DNA of 64,000 nucleotides, taken from FEN-1073 sp963780865 (lineage in GTDB: Bacteria; Chloroflexota; Anaerolineae; Anaerolineales; RBG-16-64-43). The DNA is taken from contig CAWADT010000006.1 of NCBI GenBank assembly GCA_963780865.1, positions 87,323 through 151,322 on the forward strand, read 5' to 3'. Below the pieces are notes generated by a model. That model was not told where the DNA came from. It saw only the letters and a program-made list of their open reading frames with translations, and ran no database searches. Numbering within the stretch: the first letter of the stretch is position 1; each line of letters opens with the position of its first letter. A program made the translations under genes and the position numbers. Positions 46,395 to 54,401 of this stretch are shown piece by piece.

Positions 46395-47244
46395 ATGGAT
46401 AGAATGCCCCGCGACCGGTATTTCGTGCGCGCTTTTCACTCAGAATTACCGAGTCAACGGGATGATCTCGGTGACCGCCGCGGGATTGGTGGGGGTGGTC
46501 AACGATCCCACCGATTCCTACATCGAACTGGAAGACGCCTCGCTCGTGCGGTTGCACCGGCCGCAGGAAATCGTGGCGCAGTTCACCGTCTGGAGCATGG
46601 TCAAGGCGCGGATCATCGCCCTGCTGTGCGAAAAGACCGCCGACCTCGGACGGATCTCCGTCGCCCGGGCGGGATTTCAACGGCTGACTTCCTATCGCAT
46701 CTGGGCCAGCCTGCTCGGGTTTGAGATGATGGGCGTTATCGAATCGCCCGGCAAGTTCGATTTTTCCTCGCAGATGTTTCAGGGCACACGCCAGTTCACG
46801 CCCCTGTTCAACGCCACGCTCATTCCGGTCTTCTTCCCGCAGCTGGTCACCCGATCGCCGGCGATTTTATTCAACCGTCAGATGGTGGAAGGGATCGGCG
46901 TCATCTCGGAAGTGGAGGAACCCGCCATCGAGGAGCGGAAGGCCGGCGGCACGGGAGGTCTGCCTCGCAGCGGGACCGGCAACCTGCCGCAAGGTTCAAC
47001 CGGGCCCCGACCGCAAAGCGGGACCGGGAACATGCCGCAAGGGGGGACGAGTCCCTTCCCGCGCAGCGGAACCGGGAACCTGCCGCAAGGCGGAACGAAT
47101 CCCTTCCCGCGCAGCGGAACCGGAAACCTGCCGCAAGGCGGATCGGATGCAACGCCACGTGGCGGAACCGGAGGTCTGCCGCGTAGCGGCACGGGCGGTT
47201 TGCCTCGTGGCGGCACCGGGCCGGTCAACCGCGGGGGCGGTTAA
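46395..47244 (+). CDS. Unknown protein with tandem Pro/Gly/Thr repeat tail (one frameshift)
   Basis: About 282 residues if one extra T in TTTT (46433-46436) is removed; the sequence then reads RYFVRAFTQNYRVNGMISVTAAG without a break. GAGGAA precedes the ATG at 46395. The first ~185 residues form an alpha/beta domain with no recognised catalytic motif. The C-terminal ~85 residues are about five imperfect repeats of PRSGTGNLPQGGT-type units, clearly low complexity. It is 20 bases after the receiver/GAF gene, so probably in one operon. Function unknown; the tail may be a flexible tether. Confidence 0.65.
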
Positions 47245-47306
47245 CCCGGCGCACGATAACGAAAAATATACGCAAAACCCGTATGCTTTAATCCAAAGGA
47301 GGATCT

Positions 47307-47771
47307 ATGAAAGGCGAACCGAAAATCATCGATCAACTCAATCTGCGGCTTTCGGAAGAGCTGGCGGCGATCAGCCAGTATATGGTGCACTCCGAGATGT
47401 GCGACAACTGGGGATATTCCAAATTGCACGGGCTGGTGGAAAAACGCGCGGTCGACGAGATGAAACACGCCGAGAAGCTGATCGGGCGAATTCTCTTTCT
47501 GGAGGGGATGCCGGTGGTGAGCAACCTGGCGAAGATTTTCATCGGCGCGGACGTGCCCAAGCAGATCCAAAACGATCACGACGGCGAAGCCACAGCCATT
47601 AAGAACTACAACGATACCATCCGGCTGGCCTCCGAACTGGGGGACAACGGCACCAAAGAAATGCTGGATTCCATCCTGCAGGATGAGGAAAGCCACATCG
47701 ACGCGATTGAAGCGCAACAGGATCAGATCCAGCAAGTAGGAGTGCAGAACTTCCTTCAGGCCCAATTGTAG
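47307..47771 (+). CDS. bfr: Bacterioferritin
   Basis: A 154-residue four-helix-bundle iron-storage protein. The ferroxidase ligands lie in LSEELAAISQYMVHSEM, RAVDEMKHAEKLIGR (Glu/His, about 47-62), DHDGEATAIKNYND (about 91-104) and LQDEESHIDAIEAQ (Glu/His, about 124-137). The Met in VDEMKHAE is at the position of the haem-ligating Met52. AAAGGAGG precedes the ATG. A terminator follows 30 bases after the stop. Confidence 0.94.
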   Translation: MKGEPKIIDQLNLRLSEELAAISQYMVHSEMCDNWGYSKLHGLVEKRAVDEMKHAEKLIGRILFLEGMPVVSNLAKIFIGADVPKQIQNDHDGEATAIKNYNDTIRLASELGDNGTKEMLDSILQDEESHIDAIEAQQDQIQQVGVQNFLQAQL

Positions 47772-47801
47772 TCTTCGCGGGAAAACAGAATTATTTTTTC
47801 G

Positions 47802-47833
47802 AACACGAAGTGCGGAAGCGCTTCGTGTTTTTT
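47802..47833 (+). terminator. Intrinsic terminator after bfr
   Basis: Arms AACACGAAG/CTTCGTGTT with a ten-base loop and a T run. Confidence 0.85.
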
Positions 47834-48083
47834 ATCCCGATTTCCCGGGATGGGAAAGCCCCGCAGGTTGCAGCGTCTGTCCGTGGGGATTGTGCTCTGA
47901 GAAACCGCGCGCCGATTGATTCTTTTCCTGCACCCCCGGGTCGTGGAATCCGATCCTCCATTTTCTGCCGGAACAAAGAGACAAACGGAGCGCCTCTACC
48001 ACAGGTTGATTGGCGGCTTCGATCGAGGCGGGCGAATGCGGAAGAGCCCACAAAGGAAGGCAGCGCAACGAACGGATATCGGG
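47834..48083. other. Gap before the M23 peptidase
   Basis: About 250 bases; open frames on both strands overlap each other and show no homology. It ends in the CATAAT box of the next gene. Confidence 0.35.
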
Positions 48084-48089
48084 CATAAT
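48084..48089 (+). promoter_or_regulatory. CATAAT box giving a leaderless M23-peptidase transcript
   Basis: CATAAT is followed after six bases by the ATG at 48096, again without a ribosome-binding site. Confidence 0.45.
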
Positions 48090-48095
48090 ATGCGT

Positions 48096-48899
48096 ATGAG
48101 CCGGAGTTCGGTTTTTTCTATTCGTCGGATCGCTTGGGTGATCCTTCCACTAATAGTTTCCGCCTGCGCCTCGGGCGAGCGTCGAGAGAATTCCGGAATC
48201 TTTCTCCAAGGAATTAACTTGGCGCAATCGGCGGCGCCGTCGGAAAATGAGGTAGCGCCTTCGCCGACCGCGGCAACTCCCACGCTTACTCCGACGATCT
48301 TCCTTCCGACGCACACCCTGGTGCCGTCCGATACCCCGCTTCCATCGATCACGCCCACCGAGACCTGGACTCCTTCGCCGACCCGGAGGTCTTTTGTTTA
48401 CGTATTCCCGGTCCAGCCGCCGAGGCCTGCCGATTTTGCCGAAGGCGGACATGCGTATCCGGCCACCGATATCTTCGTTCCGGTGGGAACAAAATACGTC
48501 GCCGTGACGGACGGGGTGGTGGATTTTGTTTCCTATAAGGATCTATGGGATCCCGTCACGAATGATCCAGCCGTCGCCGGAGGGTTATGTGTGGCGATCA
48601 TCGGTGATGACGGCATCCGCTATTACGGTTCGCATCTCTCGGCCATTGCCAGAGGGATCGCCCCGGGAGTCCGGGTGGCGGCCGGAGAACTGCTTGGCCT
48701 TTCGGGCAAGACCGGCAACGCGGCCAACACTCCGCCTCACGTCCACTTCGGCATTTCGCACCCCACCTACCCGGCGGATTGGGCCGCTCGCCGCGGACAA
48801 CTCGACCCGTTCCCTTATCTGACCGCCTGGCGCAACGGCGAAAACATCACCCCGCAATTTCCCACGCCGACACTCATCCCCAGCCCTTCTCCCAGTTGA
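48096..48899 (+). CDS. M23-family peptidase lipoprotein
   Basis: 267 residues. The signal peptide has lipobox LIVSAC (Cys about 23), followed by a Pro/Thr linker (about 50-95). The LytM/M23 zinc metallopeptidase domain carries the ligands His/Asp in GGHAYPATDIFVP (about 122-134) and His-x-His in PPHVHFGIS (about 223). M23 enzymes cut peptidoglycan cross-links. The last codons (PSPS, stop TGA) lie inside an intergenic hairpin repeat, so the repeat supplies the C-terminus. An ATG at 48090 is an alternative start. Confidence 0.86.
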   Translation: MSRSSVFSIRRIAWVILPLIVSACASGERRENSGIFLQGINLAQSAAPSENEVAPSPTAATPTLTPTIFLPTHTLVPSDTPLPSITPTETWTPSPTRRSFVYVFPVQPPRPADFAEGGHAYPATDIFVPVGTKYVAVTDGVVDFVSYKDLWDPVTNDPAVAGGLCVAIIGDDGIRYYGSHLSAIARGIAPGVRVAAGELLGLSGKTGNAANTPPHVHFGISHPTYPADWAARRGQLDPFPYLTAWRNGENITPQFPTPTLIPSPSPS

Positions 48900-48961
48900 C
48901 GCTGGGAGAAGGGAGAATTCGATTCCCCTCTCCCAACATTAGTTGGGAGAGGGGGCAGGGG
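48884..48961. repeat. Paired-hairpin repeat, copy A (overlaps the M23 stop codon)
   Basis: Two consecutive hairpins: CCCTTCTCCCAG-TTGACG-CTGGGAGAAGGG and CCCCTCTCCCAAC-ATTA-GTTGGGAGAGGGG, joined by AGAATTCGATT. A near-identical copy starts 160 bases later. Confidence 0.85.
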
Positions 48962-49043
48962 TAAAAGCGAAATGCTCCATACCTTGTAACTGGTTAATCC
49001 TCACCTTGCGTTTCATATTTTCTGCTTGCACCCTCATCTCCAA

Positions 49044-49121
49044 CCCTTCTCCCAGTTGACACTGGGAGAAGGGTGAATTCGATTCCCCTTTCCCAATGTT
49101 AGTTGGGAGAGGGGTTAGGGG
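49044..49121. repeat. Paired-hairpin repeat, copy B
   Basis: Same architecture as 48884-48961, with a few substitutions (for example TTGACA loop, CCTTTCCC in one arm). Between the copies are 82 unique bases. Confidence 0.85.
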
Positions 49122-49139
49122 TGAGGGGTGCGGGCGAAA

Positions 49140-49877
49140 TTAGTGTTGCGGGAAGGCAGGGAGGGGGTTCCACACAGCGTAATCGGCCAGTCTTCCGCCC
49201 TCGCCGTCTGATTCAAAGCATTCCGTTTCCGTAAACCCCGTTTGCGCCGCCAGACGCAAGCGCTCCTCCGTGTCGACGATGTGCACGTACCGAAGACCGC
49301 GGCCTCCCTGCCGCCAATCCAGAAGGAAGTCACCGGGATCGACGTCGGATTCCGAGAGCCCGATCTCAGCCCAAGGAAGGATCCGATCGCGCAGCTTTTT
49401 ACTGCGTAGGAACTGCCAATTGGAAAGAAAGACCGTCGATCCGGGAATCAGCAGACGCCGGCATCCGGCGAGGAATGCCGCCCGGCTCGGCTCGCCGGGG
49501 ATATGATGAAGCACGGCGAAAGCCAAAGCGGAACCAAAGGCCTCCGCCGGCAGGGCGCGGTTCCATCCCTCGGATGAGAAATCTACGGATTCAAACTCGG
49601 ACGGAAAGGGAAACTCCGCGGCGTGCGCGATCGAGAGCATCGCCGGACTGAGATCGAGCCCCAGATACCGCCCGCGATGGCCGTGTCTTCCCAGCCAGCG
49701 GGCGGCGTTCCCGTCGCCGCAGCCGAAGTCCACTACGGCGGACTGCGGGTCGAGCCGCCCGAGCAGCCGGCGCGCGCCGGGCTGGACGCGGACACGCGTG
49801 GCGGCAAACGGGGCGGAGAAGGTTTGATAGAATGCCCGATTGAGGTCGACGAGGCGGCAGATGATGTCGGAGTTCAT
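49140..49877 (-). CDS. Trm9/ALKBH8-like tRNA wobble-uridine methyltransferase
   Basis: A 245-residue class I SAM-dependent methyltransferase: DFGCGDGN (residues 50-57) binds SAM and AVLHHI (121-126) follows. Three features resemble eukaryotic Trm9: the N-terminal FYQTFSAPFAATR (about 16-28, compare Trm9 'VYNEIAPHFSQTR'), a GDFLLDWR segment (about 182-189, like 'QDVFVPW'), and LRYVHIVDTEERLRLA (about 195-210, like 'YRYYHLYREGEL'). Trm9 methylates cm5U34, the product of Elp3, to mcm5U34. The gene is divergent from elp3 and their starts overlap. A TATAAT lies eight bases before its ATG, so it is nearly leaderless. A different substrate is possible. Confidence 0.8.
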   Translation of the reverse strand: MNSDIICRLVDLNRAFYQTFSAPFAATRVRVQPGARRLLGRLDPQSAVVDFGCGDGNAARWLGRHGHRGRYLGLDLSPAMLSIAHAAEFPFPSEFESVDFSSEGWNRALPAEAFGSALAFAVLHHIPGEPSRAAFLAGCRRLLIPGSTVFLSNWQFLRSKKLRDRILPWAEIGLSESDVDPGDFLLDWRQGGRGLRYVHIVDTEERLRLAAQTGFTETECFESDGEGGRLADYAVWNPLPAFPQH

Positions 49878-49891
49878 ATCCGGAGATTATA
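49825..49891. promoter_or_regulatory. Interlocked divergent promoters of the Trm9-like gene and elp3
   Basis: For elp3 (plus) an extended -10 TGATAGAAT lies at 49825-49833, inside the methyltransferase coding sequence. For the methyltransferase (minus) a TATAAT at 49886-49891 lies inside elp3. The two start codons (49861 and 49877) overlap head-to-head by 17 bases. Confidence 0.5.
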
Positions 49892-51504
49892 CAGAGGAAG
49901 AAGGCCGGCGGCTGCAAGCGTGGCAGCGCGCCCGGGATTATTCCGACCCGGAGCGAAAAGCGGCCGCCCAGGCGATCCTGCTCGAAATGGCGGGCGGGGA
50001 CGATCTGCGCGCCGCGCTCCAACGCCACCCGGCGCGCGGGACCTACTTGAGCAAGGATTTCCTCATCGCCGCCTACCGTGAAATGGTCGCCGCCGGGCTG
50101 TTGCGCGAAGATCCGGCGCTGGCCGGACAGCTGCGCATGAAGCCGATTCGCTCGTTATCCGGTGTGGCGACGGTAAGCGTATTGACGCGTCCTTACCCCT
50201 GCCCGGGGACATGTATTTTCTGCCCCGATGATTCGCGCATGCCCAAGAGCTATATCGCCGACGAGCCGGGCGCGCTGCGCGCCTCCCAGAATGCGTTCGA
50301 CCCTTACCGGCAGGTGGCCAGCCGGTTGGCGTCGCTGGAATCGGTCGGGCATCCGACGGACAAGGTGGAACTGCTTATCCTGGGTGGAACCTGGAGCGCC
50401 TACCCGAAGGATTATCGCGAGGAGTTTGTGCGGCGTTGCCTGGATGCGCTCAGTGGAGAAGAGTCCGCAACGCTTGCGGAAGCGCAACACAGAAACGAAC
50501 ATGCGGAGCGCCGAAACGTGGGGTTAGTGGTCGAAACCCGGCCGGATTATATTCGGCCGGAGGAACTGTCCCATATGCGCAAGCTGGGAGTGACCAAGGT
50601 GCAAGTCGGGGTGCAGAGCCTCGACGACCGGATTCTGGCGTTGAATTGCCGCGGGCATACCGTGGCGGAAACCCGGAGTGCGTTCCGACTGATGCGGGCA
50701 GCCGGTTTCAAGATCCAGGCGCATTGGATGCCGAATTTGCTCGGCGCGACTCCGGAAAGCGACCGCGAAGACTTTTCCCGTTTGTTCGACGATTCCGACT
50801 TGCGGCCGGACGAGCTCAAAATTTATCCGACGATCCTCGTCGAGAACAGCAAGCTGTTCGCCTATTTCCAGCGCGGGGAGTACCGTCCATATTCCTATGA
50901 AACACTGTTGGAATTGATTGCGGCGATCAAGCCGGCCATCCCGGCCTATTGCCGAGTGAACCGTCTGGCGCGGGATATCCCGGTGCGACATGTCGTCGCA
51001 GGAAACAAACGGTCCAACTTGCGGGAAGACGTCCAGCGTCTGATGGCGGCTCGCGGCGCGCAGTGCGGATGCATTCGCTGCCGTGAAGTGCGGGGTTTAC
51101 CTGTCACCCGCGGCGACCTGCTTCTCGAAGACCTGGCCTACGCGGCCAATGGGGGGGAAGAACGATTCCTCTCCTTCGTCACCGCCGAAAACCGGCTGGC
51201 GGGTTATCTGCGGCTGTGGCTGCCCGGCCCGCAAAGCTCGAAGCTGCCGTGGTCCGATTTGGAACGGGCGGCGATCGTCCGCGACGTGCACATCTACGGG
51301 CAAACCCTCCCCCTTGGCGGCAGTCGGGAAGGCGCGGCGCAGCATCTCGGCCTTGGCACCGAACTGTTGGCGAACGCGGAACGAATCGCACGAGTGGCTG
51401 GCTTCTCCAACCTGGCCGTGATCTCCGCCATTGGCACCCGCAATTATTACCGGAACAGGGGATTTGAAGACGGGGAGTTGTATTTGGTGAAGACGATCAA
51501 GTGA
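49861..51504 (+). CDS. elp3: Elp3-type radical-SAM/acetyltransferase tRNA-modifying enzyme
   Basis: Elongator catalytic-subunit homologue that adds a carboxymethyl group to U34 of tRNA using acetyl-CoA. 547 residues. A radical-SAM domain with cluster cysteines 114, 118 and 121 (YPCPGTCIFCPD) follows an N-terminal helical tRNA-binding part. Conserved segments VVETRPDYIRPEELSHMRKLGVTKVQVGVQSLDD and zinc-type cysteines CGCIRCRE (about 399-404) lead into the C-terminal GNAT domain (QHLGLGTELLANAERIA, GTRNYYRNRGFE). ATG 49861 has GAGG six bases upstream; ATG 49864 is the alternative. Chloroflexota Elp3 is an established single-chain Elongator. It pairs with a Trm9-like gene on the other strand. 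Confidence 0.95.
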   Translation: MMSEFISGDYTEEEGRRLQAWQRARDYSDPERKAAAQAILLEMAGGDDLRAALQRHPARGTYLSKDFLIAAYREMVAAGLLREDPALAGQLRMKPIRSLSGVATVSVLTRPYPCPGTCIFCPDDSRMPKSYIADEPGALRASQNAFDPYRQVASRLASLESVGHPTDKVELLILGGTWSAYPKDYREEFVRRCLDALSGEESATLAEAQHRNEHAERRNVGLVVETRPDYIRPEELSHMRKLGVTKVQVGVQSLDDRILALNCRGHTVAETRSAFRLMRAAGFKIQAHWMPNLLGATPESDREDFSRLFDDSDLRPDELKIYPTILVENSKLFAYFQRGEYRPYSYETLLELIAAIKPAIPAYCRVNRLARDIPVRHVVAGNKRSNLREDVQRLMAARGAQCGCIRCREVRGLPVTRGDLLLEDLAYAANGGEERFLSFVTAENRLAGYLRLWLPGPQSSKLPWSDLERAAIVRDVHIYGQTLPLGGSREGAAQHLGLGTELLANAERIARVAGFSNLAVISAIGTRNYYRNRGFEDGELYLVKTIK

Positions 51505-51752
51505 TCGCGCTCCTAAATCAATCCCATCCTTCCGCCCCTATCAAGTTTATTTCTTTATATCTTGACTCCTCATCCCTCTCCCTCCTTCCCGTTATGCGGG
51601 AAGGAGGGAGAGGCTGGGGGAGGGTGGATGGGATGGCAGGGGAGAATAACCCCACTGAGTAAAACGGGCATATTCTCCCTTTGGAATGGATTCCTCGTTC
51701 CTTTATAAAGAAGGCCCTCGGAATGACGTCTCTCGCTGGAAAATCCGCCACC
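51505..51752. other. Gap between elp3 and rpsF, holding a long hairpin repeat
   Basis: The repeat at 51575-51613 fills part of it. No gene is recognised in the remaining sequence. Confidence 0.4.
51575..51613. repeat. Long perfect hairpin repeat, copy 4
   Basis: Arms CCTCTCCCTCCTTCCCG/CGGGAAGGAGGGAGAGG (17 bp, perfect) with loop TTATG, between elp3 and rpsF; the same family as 10066 and 15375. Confidence 0.8.
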
Positions 51753-51782
51753 TTGCCTAATCTCCGCTTTTATTGATATACT
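51753..51782 (+). promoter_or_regulatory. Promoter of the rpsF-ssb-rpsR operon
   Basis: TTGCCT (51753-51758) and TATACT (51777-51782) with an 18-base spacer. The leader to 51880 contains CGCGGG/CCCGCG (near 51797-51813) and CCGGA/TCCGG hairpins, so an S6:S18 autoregulatory site is possible but not proven. Confidence 0.55.
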
Positions 51783-51880
51783 CCAGACCGTTGCCGCGGG
51801 AGAAAAACCCGCGTTTCCGCTCCCCAACCGGATTCCCGTCCGGCCAAGAGGGGCAATCCCAAGGAAAGGAGGTAGACCTC

Positions 51881-52168
51881 ATGCGCAACTATGAAGTCGG
51901 TTTGATTGTTCATCCTGAAACGAATCAAGAAACCCTCAACGAAGTGCTCGCTAAAGTCAAAGGCTGGATTGTCGAGGCGGGCGGATCCGTCGCCAAGGTG
52001 GATCTGTGGGGCAAACGGCGGATGGCGTATGCGATCCGCAAGCAGCACGACGGTTTGTACGCCTTCGTGTATGCGCAGATGCCGACGGTTATCCCGTCCA
52101 CGCTTGAACGGAATCTGCGGCTGACGGAATCGATCCTGCGATTCGCCATCGTTCGGACGGAAGCGTAA
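51881..52168 (+). CDS. rpsF: 30S ribosomal protein S6
   Basis: 95 residues with the S6 start MRNYEVGLIVHPETNQETLNEVL and the internal WGKRRMAYAIRKQHDGLYAF segment. S6 forms a heterodimer with S18 on the 30S platform. AAAGGAGGT precedes the ATG. Operon order rpsF-ssb-rpsR is the usual bacterial one. Confidence 0.96.
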   Translation: MRNYEVGLIVHPETNQETLNEVLAKVKGWIVEAGGSVAKVDLWGKRRMAYAIRKQHDGLYAFVYAQMPTVIPSTLERNLRLTESILRFAIVRTEA

Positions 52169-52224
52169 CGGCGGTAGCGCGGGCGCCGGCAGGCCCGTTC
52201 CCCGCCGGACCCAGGAGTGGGAAG

Positions 52225-52614
52225 ATGTCTCGCAGTTTAAATAAAGTGATGATTATCGGTTATCTGGGCCGGGATCCGGAGATGCGCTACACCTCGTCCG
52301 GGAAGCCGGTCACCACGTTCAGCGTGGCCACTAACCGCACCTGGAGCAGCTCGAGCGGCGAGCGCCACGAGGAAACCGAGTGGTTCACCGTGGTGGCTTG
52401 GGGAACCCTGGCCGAAATTTGCAAGCAGCATCTCAACAAGGGCTCGCAAGTTTACATCGAAGGCCGGCTGCAAACCCGCCGGTGGGAAGACACCGAAGGG
52501 AAAAAACACGCCGCGGTCGAGATCGTCGCGAGCGAGATGATTCAACTCGGAGAGAAGAAGGAATTCGCGGCACCGGTGAATTACCCGACGGTGGACGAGG
52601 AATATCCCTTCTAG
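52225..52614 (+). CDS. ssb: Single-stranded DNA-binding protein
   Basis: A 129-residue OB-fold protein: MSRSLNKVMIIGYLGRDPEMRYTSSGKPVTTFSVATNRTW, then ETEWFTVVAWGTLAEICKQHLNKGSQVYIEGRL. The C-terminal tail is short and ends DEEYPF, matching the acidic tip used to recruit partner proteins. It lies between rpsF and rpsR. Confidence 0.95.
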   Translation: MSRSLNKVMIIGYLGRDPEMRYTSSGKPVTTFSVATNRTWSSSSGERHEETEWFTVVAWGTLAEICKQHLNKGSQVYIEGRLQTRRWEDTEGKKHAAVEIVASEMIQLGEKKEFAAPVNYPTVDEEYPF

Positions 52615-52698
52615 CCTCCGGTCGTCCGGGGCGGCGCCGCAGGATGCGGGCTCTCCGGGAAATCACAATGGGCGGTGAAAACCGTCCGGGAGGACTTC

Positions 52699-52983
52699 AT
52701 GGACATTTCCGAAGAAATACCCAGCGCGGAGGAAGAATCTGCGCCGGAAGGTTACCGGGGCAGGGGCGGATACGTCCGCAAGCCCCGGGTTTGCCAGTTC
52801 TGCGTGGAGAAAATCGAGATCATCGATTATAAGCAGGCGGATTTGCTGCGCAAGTTCGTCATGGAGCGCGGAAAGATCCGTCCGCGGCGCCAGACCGGTA
52901 CGTGCGCACTGCATCAACGCGCGCTGGCGGTGGCCGTTAAGCGGGCCCGTCATATGGCCCTGCTCCCCTTCGCCGACGAATAA
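52699..52983 (+). CDS. rpsR: 30S ribosomal protein S18 (zinc-binding form)
   Basis: 94 residues. An acidic N-terminal extension (about 1-20) precedes the core PRVCQFCVEKIEIIDYKQADLLRKF, and a CALHQR motif near the end gives the C+ form with Cys32, Cys35, Cys and His ligands. GGGAGG precedes the ATG at 52699; the GTG at 52675 is an unlikely alternative. Confidence 0.93.
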   Translation: MDISEEIPSAEEESAPEGYRGRGGYVRKPRVCQFCVEKIEIIDYKQADLLRKFVMERGKIRPRRQTGTCALHQRALAVAVKRARHMALLPFADE

Positions 52984-53070
52984 TTTCAGCTTGGCTTTTG
53001 TCTGCTCCGCGGCGTAAGCCGGATCGGAGCCTTCCGGTGGAAACCCGGAGAGGATTTTCTGGAGGAAGCT

Positions 53071-54379
53071 ATGCCATCGAACGTTGTTAAAAATCCCGAG
53101 CCTCTCACCCGAAAGCAACGCCATCACATACGGCGCGACCAGGTGCAAACACGGTGGGTGTGGGCGATCACCGCGATCATCCTGGTTCTGGTGGCGGCGG
53201 TCATCGGCTTCGGGTACTACAGCACGTACTTTCTGCAGGCGAACAACCCTGCCGCGATTGTCTACGGCGAGAAGATCACCATTGCGCAGGTGCAAAAAGA
53301 AATCCAGTGGGAACAAATGCAGCTGATTGCCACCTACAGCCGGCTTGGCCTGGCCGGTACCAACCCCCTGGACCCCCAGGCGCAGCTCTATCTCACCCAG
53401 GCCGACCAGTTGAAAACCACGTTGGCCAATACCTCGGCGATGGCGGACAGCTCGCTGCAATTCCTGATCGAGGCCAAGATCGCGCAGCACGAGGCAACGG
53501 CGCGCGGCATCGTGGTGACCGAAGCGGAAGTGCAGGCCAAAGTCAACGACATGCTGGGATACATTCCCGAAGCCACCCTGACCGCCATGCCTTCGCCCAC
53601 CAACACGGTTCCCCTCACCCCGACGCCGACCTGGACGATCACTCCCAGCCCCACCCAGGGCGGGCCGACCTTTACGCCCACGCCGACGATCACACAAACA
53701 CCTACGATTACCCCCACCTTCGTGATCACTGGAACGGTGACGCCCACCCTGATCCCGACCATTACTTCGACGCCGACTGTGGTGCCGACGGCCACCCCGT
53801 TCACGCAGGCGGCGTTTCAAAAATATTACGTCCTGTATATGGCCGACGTCCGCCGTATGACCAAGATGACGGAAGCGGATTTCCGCGAACGGGTCCGCTC
53901 GGAACTACTCATCGAAAAAGTGAAGACCGCGGTCATGGCGGGCCTTCCCAAAAACGAAAATCAGGTTCATCTGGCCGAGATCGTGGTGGCCGATGAAGCC
54001 ACGGCCATAAGCGTCCGGGCGCGGATTACCGCCGGCGCATCCTTCTTCGCCGTCGCGAGCGAAGTATCCCTCGATGCCGCCAGCAAAGCCAACGGCGGCG
54101 ATGTTGGCTGGATCGCGGAAGGGACTCCCCCCTCGGATATTGAAAAGACGGCCTTTGCCATGAACATCGGGGATATCAGCCAGCCGATTCAAACCAGCCC
54201 GACGACGTGGATTCTCATTGACCTCATGGACAAGGGTTCCCGGCCGATTGCCGCCGATAAATACGCAAGCTTGCAGCAGAGCTATTATCAGCAATGGCTG
54301 CTCGACGCCGAAAATGTACCGGGCGTATTGGTTAAAGAGAATCCCATCCGACCTCATTCCCGCCCCCCCGGTGCTTTAA
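53071..54379 (+). CDS. PpiC/SurA-type peptidyl-prolyl isomerase foldase with Pro/Thr-linker insertion (one frameshift at the end)
   Basis: About 435 residues. An N-terminal membrane segment (about 30-52) anchors it outside the cytoplasm. A SurA-N-like helical part (VYGEKITIAQVQKEIQWEQ) is interrupted at about 174-250 by a linker of repeated PTPT/ITPTP units. The parvulin domain (QVHLAEIVVADEATAISVRARI, GGDVGWIAEGTPPSDIEKTAF, about 290-390) follows. The open frame runs to 54870, through the terminator and antisense to the next gene. Removing one C from CCCCCCC (54363-54369) gives a TAA at 54377. GGAGGA precedes the ATG. Confidence 0.8.
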
Positions 54380-54401
54380 CCGCAAGTTTTCTCAAACGTT
54401 A

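Noticed and set aside
47834..48095. Overlapping open frames on both strands before the M23 peptidase
   Set aside because: Mutually overlapping, no homology; the gene starts at a leaderless ATG after CATAAT.
48905..48940. tRNA T-loop-like string ATTCGATTCC
   Set aside because: It is the spacer of the paired-hairpin repeat and recurs in the second copy; no acceptor stem.
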